This document shows positions 35,290 to 43,823 of a stretch of DNA of 64,000 nucleotides, piece by piece. Origin of the DNA: Effusibacillus dendaii (GTDB lineage: Bacteria > Bacillota > Bacilli > Tumebacillales > Effusibacillaceae); NCBI RefSeq assembly GCF_015097055.1, contig NZ_AP023366.1, positions 2,817,001 through 2,881,000 on the forward strand. Direction: 5' to 3'. The notes under the pieces are model-generated. The model did not search any database. It had not been told where the DNA came from and was given only the letters and a program-made list of their open reading frames with translations. Both the position numbers and the translations under genes were made by a program. Each line of letters opens with the position of its first letter. Position 1 is the stretch's first letter.

Positions 35290-35884
35290 TCCTCTATAAT
35301 ATTACGGTATTTCCTGGATGAATATCACATTCTGACCGTCACGCACCAACTTTTCCCCATGATGTTGTCAACGACTGGCACAGTCATTGTAAGCGTGGCT
35401 ATGGGGTATTGGATTGCCGTGCGATGTGGGATGAATGTTGCCAGCGGCGTATTTGGAAATGTCCCGGGCGGATTGGTGCAGATGGTGTCGTTAAGTCAGG
35501 AAATTCAAAATGTGGATGTTACAGCCGTAACGCTTATGCAGACCATGCGTCTCTTGACAATCGTTTTTCTGGCACCTTTTCTGGCTGTTCACTGGATCAG
35601 GCATGATACTGCCGTTACAGACCAAACGTATTCCATGATTTCAAGTGCACTCCCGACAATCACTCATGTGGCGCTCTATTTGGTGATTGCTATCCTCGGG
35701 GCTTGGGCAGGACGGCGAATCCATCTGCCTTCTTCTCACATTTCCGGCCCCTTGCTGGCAACAGCGATTGCATCCATCTGGTTAGGCGGAGGAGCTCCGC
35801 ACGTACCTCCCGCATTGGTTAACCTGTCGCAATTGTTCATCATCATGTTTGTAGTGTCACCGATTCTTACGACCTGGTTTTGGC
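35290..35884 (+). pseudogene. AbrB-type (PF05145) membrane protein remnant
   Basis: The frame matches the middle and C-terminal part of AbrB-family transporters (formerly called ammonia monooxygenase-like): YHILTVTHQLFPMMLSTTGT, GVFGNVPGGLVQMVSLSQE, HISGPLLATAIASIWLGG. The N-terminal third is missing, and at about 35885 the frame passes into the start of an alpha/beta hydrolase gene, so both ends are deletion junctions. Open length is about 190 codons against about 350 for the family. Confidence 0.7.
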
Positions 35885-36802
35885 GGGGTCCGCTTGCATT
35901 ATGTTTGCGAAGGAAGCGTTGGTGAAGGAAACGGAGCAACCGTACTTCTTTTGCATGGTTGGCCGGGCTTTTCGTATGATTGGCGTCGCATCATTCCGGA
36001 ATTATCCCAATCGTTTCGTGTGATCGCTCCCGATTTTCGGGGATTCGGGAACTCGGATAAACCAAACGGAGATCCGGCAGAGTTTTATACGCCACAGGTC
36101 CTTGCAAAGGATTTGATTGCACTGCTTGACCATCTTAAAATTGGGCCGGTCATCATCGTGGCACATGACATTGGGTCAACGGTAGCACAGGTAATGGCGA
36201 GAGAGTATCCGGATCGGGTGCAATCCTTGCTCCTGCTGAATCCCCCCTACCCGGGAATTGGCGACAGACGTTTTCTTCCTTCCGCGCAAAAAGAGTTCTG
36301 GTATCAAAATTTCCATAATCTGCCAATCGCAGAACAACTTGTCGGGTATAATCGGGCTACGGTAAAAATCTATCTGACCTATTTTTATAATCATTGGACC
36401 GGCAGAAAGGACGCTTTGCGGGAGGAAGAACTGGAAGTCATCATCGATATGTATGCGAAACCGGATGCTTTTGCAAAAAGCATTTACTACTACAGAGCTC
36501 GTGCAGGTGCCCGAAAGGGCGAAGGAAATTAGGAGGGTTTACGTTGGACATTATTACTGTCGCATCCCTCGCGGATGCGTGGATTGAAATGGTCTGCGGA
36601 TCCGGGCAGTATGATCATCAAGCAGCCAACCCGGATTTTATGGGGAGAGGCCGATCCGGTCATTTTAGCCGCTTGGTCAGATCGGGTGCAGGAATATTTT
36701 CCAGACGTTTCGCTTCGCATTCTGCCTGGTGTGGGACATTTTGTTCCGTTTGAAGCGCCAGACGAGATTCTTGCTGAAATCGCAAAACTGAATTTGCCTT
36801 AA
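35885..36802 (+). pseudogene. Alpha/beta hydrolase interrupted by a CRISPR-repeat-bearing insert
   Basis: The hydrolase frame starts within the AbrB junction (GGVRLHYVCEG), so the first few codons may be lost. It then has LLLHGWPGFSYDWRR (oxyanion HGWP), APDFRGFGNSDKP, and the nucleophile elbow IIVAHDIGSTVAQ, with Asp in place of the usual nucleophile Ser context as in haloalkane-dehalogenase/epoxide-hydrolase relatives. After SIYYYRARAGARKGEGN a stop TAG (36530-36532) and about 26 foreign codons intervene; the same frame then resumes at SMIIKQPTRILWGEADPV and ends GVGHFVPFEAPDEIL with the catalytic His. Removing the insert would restore a near-complete protein. Confidence 0.8.
36559..36590 (+). 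CRISPR. Solitary type I-C-like CRISPR repeat inside a hydrolase gene
   Basis: A 32-nt unit: GT, stem CGCATCC (36561-36567), loop CTCGC, stem GGATGCG (36573-36579), then TGGATTGAAAT. Length, 7-bp palindrome and the ATTGAAAT tail match type I-C repeats of Bacilli (the Bacillus halodurans repeat has the same design). No second copy is found 60-75 bp to either side, so there is no array. The 36 bases upstream (about 36523-36558) could be a single spacer. Confidence 0.7.
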
Positions 36803-36840
36803 AAATTCATTTATCCTACATGAAATGGCAGGTGGTTCGT

Positions 36841-37163
36841 ATGGCAAACGTAAGTGTACTGGGCACAGGTCGCATGGGAAAAGGTCTTGTCAAAGTGCTG
36901 TCGCCCTATATGTCCGAAATCCGGTGGGGGTCTCGTTCGGTTGAACGGGCGGCCAAATTAATCGAAGAAAACAATTATAAAAACGTGCAAGCGGTGACCT
37001 ACGAGGAGGCTTTGGATTCGGAAGTGATTTTCCATTTTGGTAACGGATTGGGGAACATCGGCTGCCGAAGAATTGCAAAAAACACTGCCCGATACGATTG
37101 TGGTGGGAGCTTTCAAAAATACATTCTTTATGTGTCATTTCGTTTGTTCGGGATGGATGAATA
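36841..37163 (+). pseudogene. NAD(P)-binding reductase fragment (F420-dependent NADP reductase-like)
   Basis: ATG 36841 follows AGGTGG and opens a Rossmann start MANVSVLGTGRMGKGLVKVL with GSRSVERAAKL. After EEALDSEVIFH the frame breaks at about 37035; the expected continuation (SAAEELQKTLPDTIVVGAFK) is in another frame. Homology stops near 37130 where the antisense LysR remnant begins. Full-length relatives are about 200 residues. Confidence 0.7.
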
Positions 37164-37980
37164 GAACCTGTCAAAAACAGCCTTCGTACGAGAGAAAAGA
37201 TGAATGGTTCGCGTGACCGGATTCCCTTTAATCTTTTTATACACGATGTTTTTAAGTGAAACATGGGATACCACCATTTCCGGAACAAACGAAATCCCCA
37301 TACCGTTTGCCGAATAGCTCAAAATCGACTCATTAAGCGGTGCTTCAAAAGAAACGAGTGGCGCCACATCGTGTTTTTGAAAGCCCGCTTCCAATGGGTC
37401 GCGGATATCACAAGGAGATTGCGGGAGAATCATTTATTCCGCATGGAAATCCTTCATCTCCAGCCATTCTTTGTCAACGAGCGGATGATTGTCCGGCAGC
37501 GCGACTACGTACGGTTCTTCAAACAAGTACAGATGCTTCAGGTTTCCGTATTGATGACGGTCCTGGACAATTGCCAGGTCAAGCTCGCCGGATTGCACCT
37601 TCTCCAGTAATTCATCGCTTGTGTTTTCGACGAATGTCTTTAATTTCATGGAACCCAGCAGATTCATTACTGTCGGCAAATAATAGGATGAAATGCTTGG
37701 CAAAGCGCCAATCCGAAACTCTTCTGGAAGCACGAATTCCTCCAAAACCATATCGACTTCCTGGATTAACGGCTCGATCCGCGCATAGAACTGTTTTCCC
37801 TTTTCTGTAAGATTGATTCCTTTTGAAGTTCGTTCAAAAAGGGAAATCTGCAGGGTTCTTTCCAAAATTGAAATTTGTTTGCTCAAAGCGGGCTGTGAAA
37901 CAAACAATGCCTCTGCAGCTTTCGAGAAACTTATGTTTGATTAATGCAATAAAATATCGTAACTGCTGTATGGTCACCAT
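37128..37980 (-). pseudogene. LysR-family regulator with a frameshift and an in-frame stop
   Basis: Starting at ATG 37980: MVTIQQLRYFIALIKHK, then a one-base loss near 37925 shifts the frame; the HTH continues as KAAEALFVSQPALSKQISIL. The frame then runs through the effector domain until TAA 37434-37436, after which it reopens in the same frame (CDIRDPLEAGFQKHDVAPLV) and ends at 37128. Total length would be about 283 codons. It sits beside the glutamate-synthase-like gene in the same direction, but its target is unknown. Confidence 0.8.
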
Positions 37981-37998
37981 GCTGTTTTCCCCTCTCGG

Positions 37999-39603
37999 TT
38001 ATCCTACAATGCCCTTCCCATCGGCTAGGTGCCCACCGCTATCGTTAGGGAGCGGAAACAGTTCGCTCAACCGGATTGTCCGTCCCCGGTCATCTTTAAA
38101 TACGATATGCTCCCGGCTGAATTTGCGAGGCGTATCGATACCGCAGGCGGCTGCCAGTGCGTATAGGCCTTGCCGCATGCTCAATATATAATTCATGACA
38201 CGCCACTGTTTTTCTTCCGGAACCAGCGCGTCCTGATATTTCGGATGAGTAGTCGTGATACCTGTCGGACACCTTCCAGTATGGCACTGCATCGCCATGA
38301 TACAGCCGTTTGCCACCATAAAACCGCGTGCGGAATTCACAGCATCGGCTCCCATCGCCAAAGCGACAGCTACTTTATCTGCCGATATCAGTTTTCCGGA
38401 GGCAAAGATTTTGAATTTATCACGGACGCCGTATTTATAAGCCGCGTCTACGAACGTAAGCAATGCGGGGTACAGCGGAAGCCCCATCGAATCCGCCATC
38501 GATTTGTAAGTCGCCCCAGACCCTCCTTCGCCGCCGTCCACCGTTATAAAATCGGGGAAAATGCCCATCCGCAGCATGGTCTGAAACAACGTATCCAGTT
38601 GGTGGGAGGAACCAACCACGATTTTAATGCCAATCGGCTTGCCGCCCGCTTCTTGCAACAAATGGACAAAGTGCAGCAGTTCCTCTGTATTCTTTAGAAA
38701 AGAAAAACGATTGGGGGAATTGATCGTTTGACCGACCGGCACTTTCCGAATGGCGGCTACCTTTGGAAGAACTTTTGAACCTTCCAGATGACCGCCGCGA
38801 ATTTTGGCTCCTTGTGCCAGTTTCAGCTCAAACGCTTTTATGGAAGGTTCGGCCGCCTTTTGCAAAAACTCTTCCATTGAGAAATGTCCGTTTTCGTATC
38901 GAAACCCAAACAGTCCGGGGCCAATCTGGGCTACGACGTCAGCGCCTGTTTGCAGATGTTCCGGCGCAACGCCGCCTTCCCCCGTATTGATCCAGGAACC
39001 GCCAGCCTTCTGCACGCCATTGCCTGTGGACAGAATATAATGTTCTCCTACCGCTCCGTAAGAGGTTGCAGAAGCGCCAAACATCCCGCGCAGTTTCCAG
39101 GGCTGTTTGCGTTCCGGCCCGATGATGATGGCGTCTTCCTCCGGATACAGCCAGCGGACTGTTTCATCTGCCTCGATATGTTCATGTCGTGTAAACAAAC
39201 CCTCTTTATCAATCTTGTATTTCATGGCATGAATTTTTTCCTGATTGTCAACGCGCAATTCCTCTGTAAGCAAGGGGAATAAGGCGTTGGCAAGAAAATA
39301 GCCCGATTTTTCAAAATCGCGTTTGGAACCGAAACTGACCAAATCATTGCGATATTTTGCCGAAAAGACAACACCGAGAAAATCGCTGCGTGAAAAAGGC
39401 TGACTTTCATTGTCGCTGTCGAACAGATATTGCCTGAATTCAGGACCCAATTTCTCCAGAAAATAACGCAGCCATCCTAAATACGGATGGGCGCGGATGA
39501 TAGAATGCTGAGGTTTTCGGGAAGCGATGTACAAAAACAGCAACAAACAGGCGGGCCCGACTAAAAATACCACCATCAGGATGATCAGGATTGCAGCGTT
39601 CAT
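37999..39603 (-). CDS. FMN-binding glutamate synthase family protein
   Basis: A 534-residue protein: an N-terminal hydrophobic anchor (AAILIILMVVFLVGPACLLL), then a GltB-type FMN/Fe-S TIM-barrel: GFRYENGHFSMEEFLQKAAE, LEGSKVLPKVAAIRKVPVGQ, FITVDGGEGGSGATYKSMAD (FMN phosphate loop), and CIMAMQCHTGRCPTGITTTH (cysteines for a 3Fe-4S cluster). It corresponds to stand-alone YerD-like proteins that lack the glutaminase domain; their physiological reaction is not settled. GAGGGGG precedes ATG 39603. It is intact although its neighbours are broken. Confidence 0.92.
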   Translation of the reverse strand: MNAAILIILMVVFLVGPACLLLFLYIASRKPQHSIIRAHPYLGWLRYFLEKLGPEFRQYLFDSDNESQPFSRSDFLGVVFSAKYRNDLVSFGSKRDFEKSGYFLANALFPLLTEELRVDNQEKIHAMKYKIDKEGLFTRHEHIEADETVRWLYPEEDAIIIGPERKQPWKLRGMFGASATSYGAVGEHYILSTGNGVQKAGGSWINTGEGGVAPEHLQTGADVVAQIGPGLFGFRYENGHFSMEEFLQKAAEPSIKAFELKLAQGAKIRGGHLEGSKVLPKVAAIRKVPVGQTINSPNRFSFLKNTEELLHFVHLLQEAGGKPIGIKIVVGSSHQLDTLFQTMLRMGIFPDFITVDGGEGGSGATYKSMADSMGLPLYPALLTFVDAAYKYGVRDKFKIFASGKLISADKVAVALAMGADAVNSARGFMVANGCIMAMQCHTGRCPTGITTTHPKYQDALVPEEKQWRVMNYILSMRQGLYALAAACGIDTPRKFSREHIVFKDDRGRTIRLSELFPLPNDSGGHLADGKGIVG

Positions 39604-39662
39604 GTAAAGAACCCCCTCTTTCCTGAAAATTTTGCATGCAGTTTAATTGTAAACCAACAATA

Positions 39663-39697
39663 AATCCCCATGCCACCTAAAAATGGTGATATGGGGA
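39663..39697. terminator. Hairpin, possible terminator
   Basis: ATCCCCAT and ATGGGGAT arms with inner CCACC/GGTG pairing lie between the S15-type remnant and the glutamate-synthase-like gene. There is no long T tract, so its function is uncertain. Confidence 0.4.
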
Positions 39698-39715
39698 TAT
39701 TGGGGCTACGCTCTG

Positions 39716-40542
39716 TTATTTGCGCGGAATTGGTTTGTCGTTGCCAAACATGCCCTCGCCTGGCAGCACAGGAAAGAAAATGGCGGACGGATGATCGCTG
39801 TCATGATAAATCGTATTCTGCGCAATCACCACATCGTTCGGGCCGTCAATTCCCTCGCGATGTCCCGTGTTGGTGTTGCGGTCGAACCGAGGACAGTTGG
39901 AGCTGGCGATGTCCACCCGGATCCGGTGTCCCTGCTTGAACTGGCGGCTGATTCCGACCAAGTCCACAGTAACGGGATAAATCTCACCGGATTTCATCAG
40001 TTCTATTTTATCCTGTCCGTTCCGGAACTTCGCTCTGATAATTCCGGCTTCCAAATTGTAGACGTGCCGTCTGGAGCGACATACGTAATTTTGACTGTAA
40101 AATCGGTATCGCCCTTCGTTTGCAGACCGGTGTAACCGGACAATGTTCCCGCCTGTCCGTTGCTCCAATCCTGTTTGGCCGCCCATTCGATTGTGTTATA
40201 TCCATCTTTACCGTCATTTGTAAAAGGATAATAGATTCCTTCCGACAAACCTCTTCCCCGAACATCCTGAACGACGACCGCATAGCCATGTTGGGCAAGA
40301 TATACGGCTGTGCTGACAGGGGCAGCTGTATTGCTTGGCTTTCCATACGGAGTCCGGATGACCAGGGTTGGGAATTTGGGTCCACCGTTGGAAGGAAGAT
40401 ACAGGTCGGTTGCCAAACTGACTCTATCTCTCATGGGAACCATCAAGATTTTGCTGGACAGTGTAGGAGGCAGTGGCCTGACTCGCCTTATTGTTGGCAG
40501 GCGGTGTTTGTGGAGGGGCTGGTTTGTTTGGCGCATCGGCAA
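39716..40542 (-). pseudogene. CocE/NonD (S15) hydrolase remnant with internal deletion
   Basis: N-terminal part: ILMVPMRDRVSLATDLYLPS, FPTLVIRTPYGKPSNTAAPV, AVVVQDVRGRGLSEGIYYPF. At the expected nucleophile region (normally GxSYxG) the sequence jumps to LQTKGDTDFTVKITYVAPDG of the C-terminal jelly-roll domain, deleting the catalytic core. A further frame change leads to VYNLEAGIIRAKFRNG and ISRQFKQGHRIRVDIASSNC, ending at 39716. Full-length relatives have about 550-600 residues. Inactive. Confidence 0.8.
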
Positions 40543-40638
40543 ATACGTAGGATATAACTACCAACGCTATTATATTTAGAAAATTGCGATAGATGCTAGA
40601 GGTGTAAACTGTAGTTTATTGGTGGTGGGGAGGAAGTA

Positions 40639-42375
40639 TTGCCTCAATTCCGAATATTGTATATAGAGAAATCGGATGAAATGGGGGTAGACCGAATGTT
40701 AGGAAGAGACGTTTTTCTGAGTGCGCTGCGAGAATATGGGGTCAAGTATCTGTTTGGGAACCCGGGAACGACCGAGCTTCCGGTGATGGATGGATTGGTG
40801 GATTACCCCGACATTGAATACATATTGGCACTGCATGAGGACATTGCTGTCGGAATGGCGGCTGGTTATGCGCAGGCAACCGGTAAACCGGGAGTTGTCA
40901 ATCTGCATGTGGCTCCCGGCCTTGCGCATGGCCTTGGGAATATTTACGATGCGTACAAAGCAGGTGTTCCGCTGATCATAACCGCTGGCCAGCATGAAAG
41001 CCGACTGGCGATTCAGGAACCCGCCTTATGGGGTGATCTCGTATCGATGGTGAAGCCTTATACAAAATGGTGTTGGGAAGTTCAAAAAGTGGAGGAGCTG
41101 CCGATAGCCCTGCAGCGTGCGTTTAAAGTGGCGATGACCGAACCGCGCGGGCCTGTCTTCCTGTCTCTGCCAGGCGATGTAATGATGCAGGAGGTCGATG
41201 CCAAACCATTGCCGCTTACCACGATCCGACAAAGAAACACACCGGCCCGGGAAGATTTGGAGCTGGCAGGCGAGCTGCTTTTAAAGGCGAACAACCCTGT
41301 GTTTCTGATCGGAGATCGTGTGGGACGTATGAATGCGGTGGAAGAGACGGTTCGCTTGGCGGAGCTTACCGGCGCGAAAGTGTATGGGGAGCACCAAAGT
41401 TCCGGCTATAACTTCCCCTACCGGCATCCGCAGCATCTGGGGCGATGCCTGCCAAACGGCCCGTTTATCCGTACGATTTTGGCCGATGCGGATGTGGTGT
41501 TGATGCTTGGCATCAGCAGCCAAGCGCCGTTGCTTTATTTTGCCGAACCGCTTGTGGGTGAAACGGCAAAAGTGATTCATATAGACTGCAGTGAATGGGA
41601 ACTTGCGAAAAATATGCACGTGGACTGCGCCATCCTGGCGGACATTAAAAGCACAATCGCAGCGTTGAACCGTTTCCTGGATGGGAAAATCAGTACGCAG
41701 ACCGAAGTAGCCGCAGCGATCGGCCAGCGTCGCCATGCGATAGAGCAGTTGAAGCAGGAGCGTTTCCGGCAGTTGCAAAAAGAAGCCGCCGACACGAAGG
41801 ATCAGGTTCCGCTTTCGCCTGCGTTTGTGATGGAGCAGTTAAACCGATTTTTGGACGATCGGACGTTTGTGGTCGACGAATCGGTGACAACGGGGAGATA
41901 TGTGCACAGTTATCTGGATATTCGGCGGCCCAACAGTTTGATCAGCTTGAAAGGCGGCGGACTTGGATATGGCATGCCTGCCGCGCTGGGAGCACAGTTA
42001 GCGCGTCCTGATGAACGGGTCGTAGCAATCATTGGGGACGGATCGGCGCTCTACTATATTCAATCGTTGTGGAATGCGGCCAAGTATCAGCTGCCGGTTG
42101 TGTTTCTGATTGTGAACAACACCAGTTATATGATCCTGAAAGGCGGTTTGCAAAGAATGAACGGTTCCGCCGCACAAAAAGGGGTTTATCCGGGCATGGA
42201 TCTGGTGGGACCGGAAGTGGATTTGACAGCCTGTGCCCGTTCGTTTGGCGTTGAGGCGATTCGGGCGGAGAAACCGGAAGAATTGCAGCACGCGCTGCAA
42301 CACGCGTTTTCAGAGCGTCGTCCGATTTTAATCGATTGTGTGATAGACCGGACGGTCAAGGTTTTTTTGCAGTAG
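40639..42375 (+). CDS. ThDP-dependent decarboxylase, benzoylformate-decarboxylase-like
   Basis: A 578-residue three-domain ThDP enzyme. The PYR domain has the catalytic Glu in ALHEDIAVGMAAGYAQATGK and FGNPGTTELPVMDGL; the PP domain has GGGLGYGMPAALGAQLA and IIGDGSALYYIQSLWNAAKY leading to VNNTSYMILK. Overall layout and INLH-like VNLHVAPGLAHGLGNIYDAY are closest to benzoylformate decarboxylase (MdlC) rather than acetolactate synthase; the substrate could be another 2-keto acid. TTG 40639 follows GGGGAGG by five bases; ATG 40681 is an alternative. It stands alone, with no mandelate genes nearby. Confidence 0.85.
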   Translation: MPQFRILYIEKSDEMGVDRMLGRDVFLSALREYGVKYLFGNPGTTELPVMDGLVDYPDIEYILALHEDIAVGMAAGYAQATGKPGVVNLHVAPGLAHGLGNIYDAYKAGVPLIITAGQHESRLAIQEPALWGDLVSMVKPYTKWCWEVQKVEELPIALQRAFKVAMTEPRGPVFLSLPGDVMMQEVDAKPLPLTTIRQRNTPAREDLELAGELLLKANNPVFLIGDRVGRMNAVEETVRLAELTGAKVYGEHQSSGYNFPYRHPQHLGRCLPNGPFIRTILADADVVLMLGISSQAPLLYFAEPLVGETAKVIHIDCSEWELAKNMHVDCAILADIKSTIAALNRFLDGKISTQTEVAAAIGQRRHAIEQLKQERFRQLQKEAADTKDQVPLSPAFVMEQLNRFLDDRTFVVDESVTTGRYVHSYLDIRRPNSLISLKGGGLGYGMPAALGAQLARPDERVVAIIGDGSALYYIQSLWNAAKYQLPVVFLIVNNTSYMILKGGLQRMNGSAAQKGVYPGMDLVGPEVDLTACARSFGVEAIRAEKPEELQHALQHAFSERRPILIDCVIDRTVKVFLQ

Positions 42376-42420
42376 CCTATCCAATCGTAGGCCGCTTTCA
42401 GCTTGGAACTTGTTGCAAGG

Positions 42421-42449
42421 AGTCGGCGGTTTGATCTGCCGACTTTTAC
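42421..42449 (+). terminator. Intrinsic terminator
   Basis: AGTCGGC and GCCGACT arms, loop GGTTTGATCT, followed by TTTTA. Confidence 0.8.
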
Positions 42450-42621
42450 ACGCAGAGGGTTATAAACTGGTCGGACGAGCGGTAAGGTCGTGTTTTCGGC
42501 GGGCGATAGGAATTTATATCATGTATCCTATTGATTAGGCAGGAAAAAACTTTTTTTTGGCGAAGCGTTTATTTTCGGCAGTTGATTGATTATTTCTCGA
42601 CATAAAGGAGCCACTCAAAAA

Positions 42622-43206
42622 ATGAGCCTGACAGGTTATAAAGAACTTTTCTACGGGATGTTTCGGACAGGTATTTTAGGGTATGGAGGAGGTCCATCGG
42701 TTATTCCCTTGATCCGGCATGAAGCAGTGAACCGCTATAAATGGATCAATGATGAAGAATTTGGTGAAATCCTGGCATTGGCAAATGCGCTTCCCGGTCC
42801 GATTGCAACTAAAATGGCGGCGTATCTGGGGTATCGGGTGAAGGGGTCGTCCGGAGCGTTGGTAGCGGTGCTTGCTCATATTTTTCCGACTTCGATTGCG
42901 ATGGTGCTGTTTTTTGGCCTATTGGACTTCTTCCGCAGTTCAAAAGTGGTCGAGGGAATGATTAATGCGGTTGATCCGGTGATTGCCGTCATGCTCGGAT
43001 TAATGGCATATGAGTTCGCCCAAAAGGCGTGGAAAGGGCTCGGCAAATTTTTGACGATCGGCTTTCTTTTACTGGTATTTTTGCTGCTCGCTGTGTTTCA
43101 TGTACATTCGGCTCTCGTCATTATTCTGTTTCTGGCCTATGGGTCCGTACATTTTCGCTTGATGGATCAGATTCAAAAGCGTAAACAGGAAGGGGGAGCC
43201 CGATGA
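42622..43206 (+). CDS. Chromate transporter, first half (short-chain ChrA)
   Basis: A 194-residue membrane protein of the CHR family: FRTGILGYGGGPSVIPLIRH, EFGEILALANALPGPIATKM and about six hydrophobic segments. In this short-chain form, two genes together replace one long ChrA. ATG 42622 is preceded by AAAGGAG. The TGA overlaps the next ATG by 4 bp. Such pairs export chromate in tested cases; the natural substrate may be another oxyanion. Confidence 0.92.
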   Translation: MSLTGYKELFYGMFRTGILGYGGGPSVIPLIRHEAVNRYKWINDEEFGEILALANALPGPIATKMAAYLGYRVKGSSGALVAVLAHIFPTSIAMVLFFGLLDFFRSSKVVEGMINAVDPVIAVMLGLMAYEFAQKAWKGLGKFLTIGFLLLVFLLLAVFHVHSALVIILFLAYGSVHFRLMDQIQKRKQEGGAR

Positions 43207-43742
43207 GTTTGCTGTTTTTGTTTTGGGGTTTTTTCATCGCTAACCTGTTGGGGTACGGGGGCGGTCCTGCTTCGATCCCCTTGATGCAGCAAGAAATTGT
43301 GACTCATTACGGCTGGTTGACCAATTCCAAATTTGCTGACGTATTGGCACTGGGCAACGCATTGCCGGGACCGATTGCCACCAAAATTGCCTCTTTTGTC
43401 GGATATGCTGTTGCCGGCTGGTTGGGATTGTTAATTGCTCTGGCTGCAACCGTAATTCCGTCTGCGGCAGGCTTGATTCTCCTGCTGCGTTTACTTGATC
43501 GGTACAGGCAATCTTCTGTCGTGAAAGGAATGACGCTGCTGATCCAGCCCGTGATTGCGGTGATGATGATGATTTTGACATGGCAGTTGGGGCGGGACTC
43601 AATAGAAGGATTGGGATGGTTGCAAACACTGATTATAGCGGCAATCTCATTATGGGCCATGACAAAAGGACGCATCCATCCGGCGTTAATCATCGTGGCC
43701 GCATTCCTGTATGGGGGCATTTTTTCTTCCGGGATTTTGTAA
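43203..43742 (+). CDS. Chromate transporter, second half (short-chain ChrA)
   Basis: A 179-residue CHR-family partner with the same motif set: NLLGYGGGPASIPLMQQEIV, FADVLALGNALPGPIATKIA. It overlaps the first half by ATGA, so both are translated together and probably form a heterodimer with opposite membrane orientation, as described for paired CHR proteins. Confidence 0.92.
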   Translation: MSLLFLFWGFFIANLLGYGGGPASIPLMQQEIVTHYGWLTNSKFADVLALGNALPGPIATKIASFVGYAVAGWLGLLIALAATVIPSAAGLILLLRLLDRYRQSSVVKGMTLLIQPVIAVMMMILTWQLGRDSIEGLGWLQTLIIAAISLWAMTKGRIHPALIIVAAFLYGGIFSSGIL

Positions 43743-43823
43743 ACAACGGATATTTTCAGTTATACTAAACACAGTAAATTCTATTTAAAACTATTCTTTA
43801 TATTGCAGACTCGGGGCGTTAAA

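Noticed and set aside
35359-35925. A complete small AbrB-family transporter
   Set aside because: Family sequence extends upstream of the first ATG without a start, and the last 15 codons are the shifted frame of the hydrolase gene.
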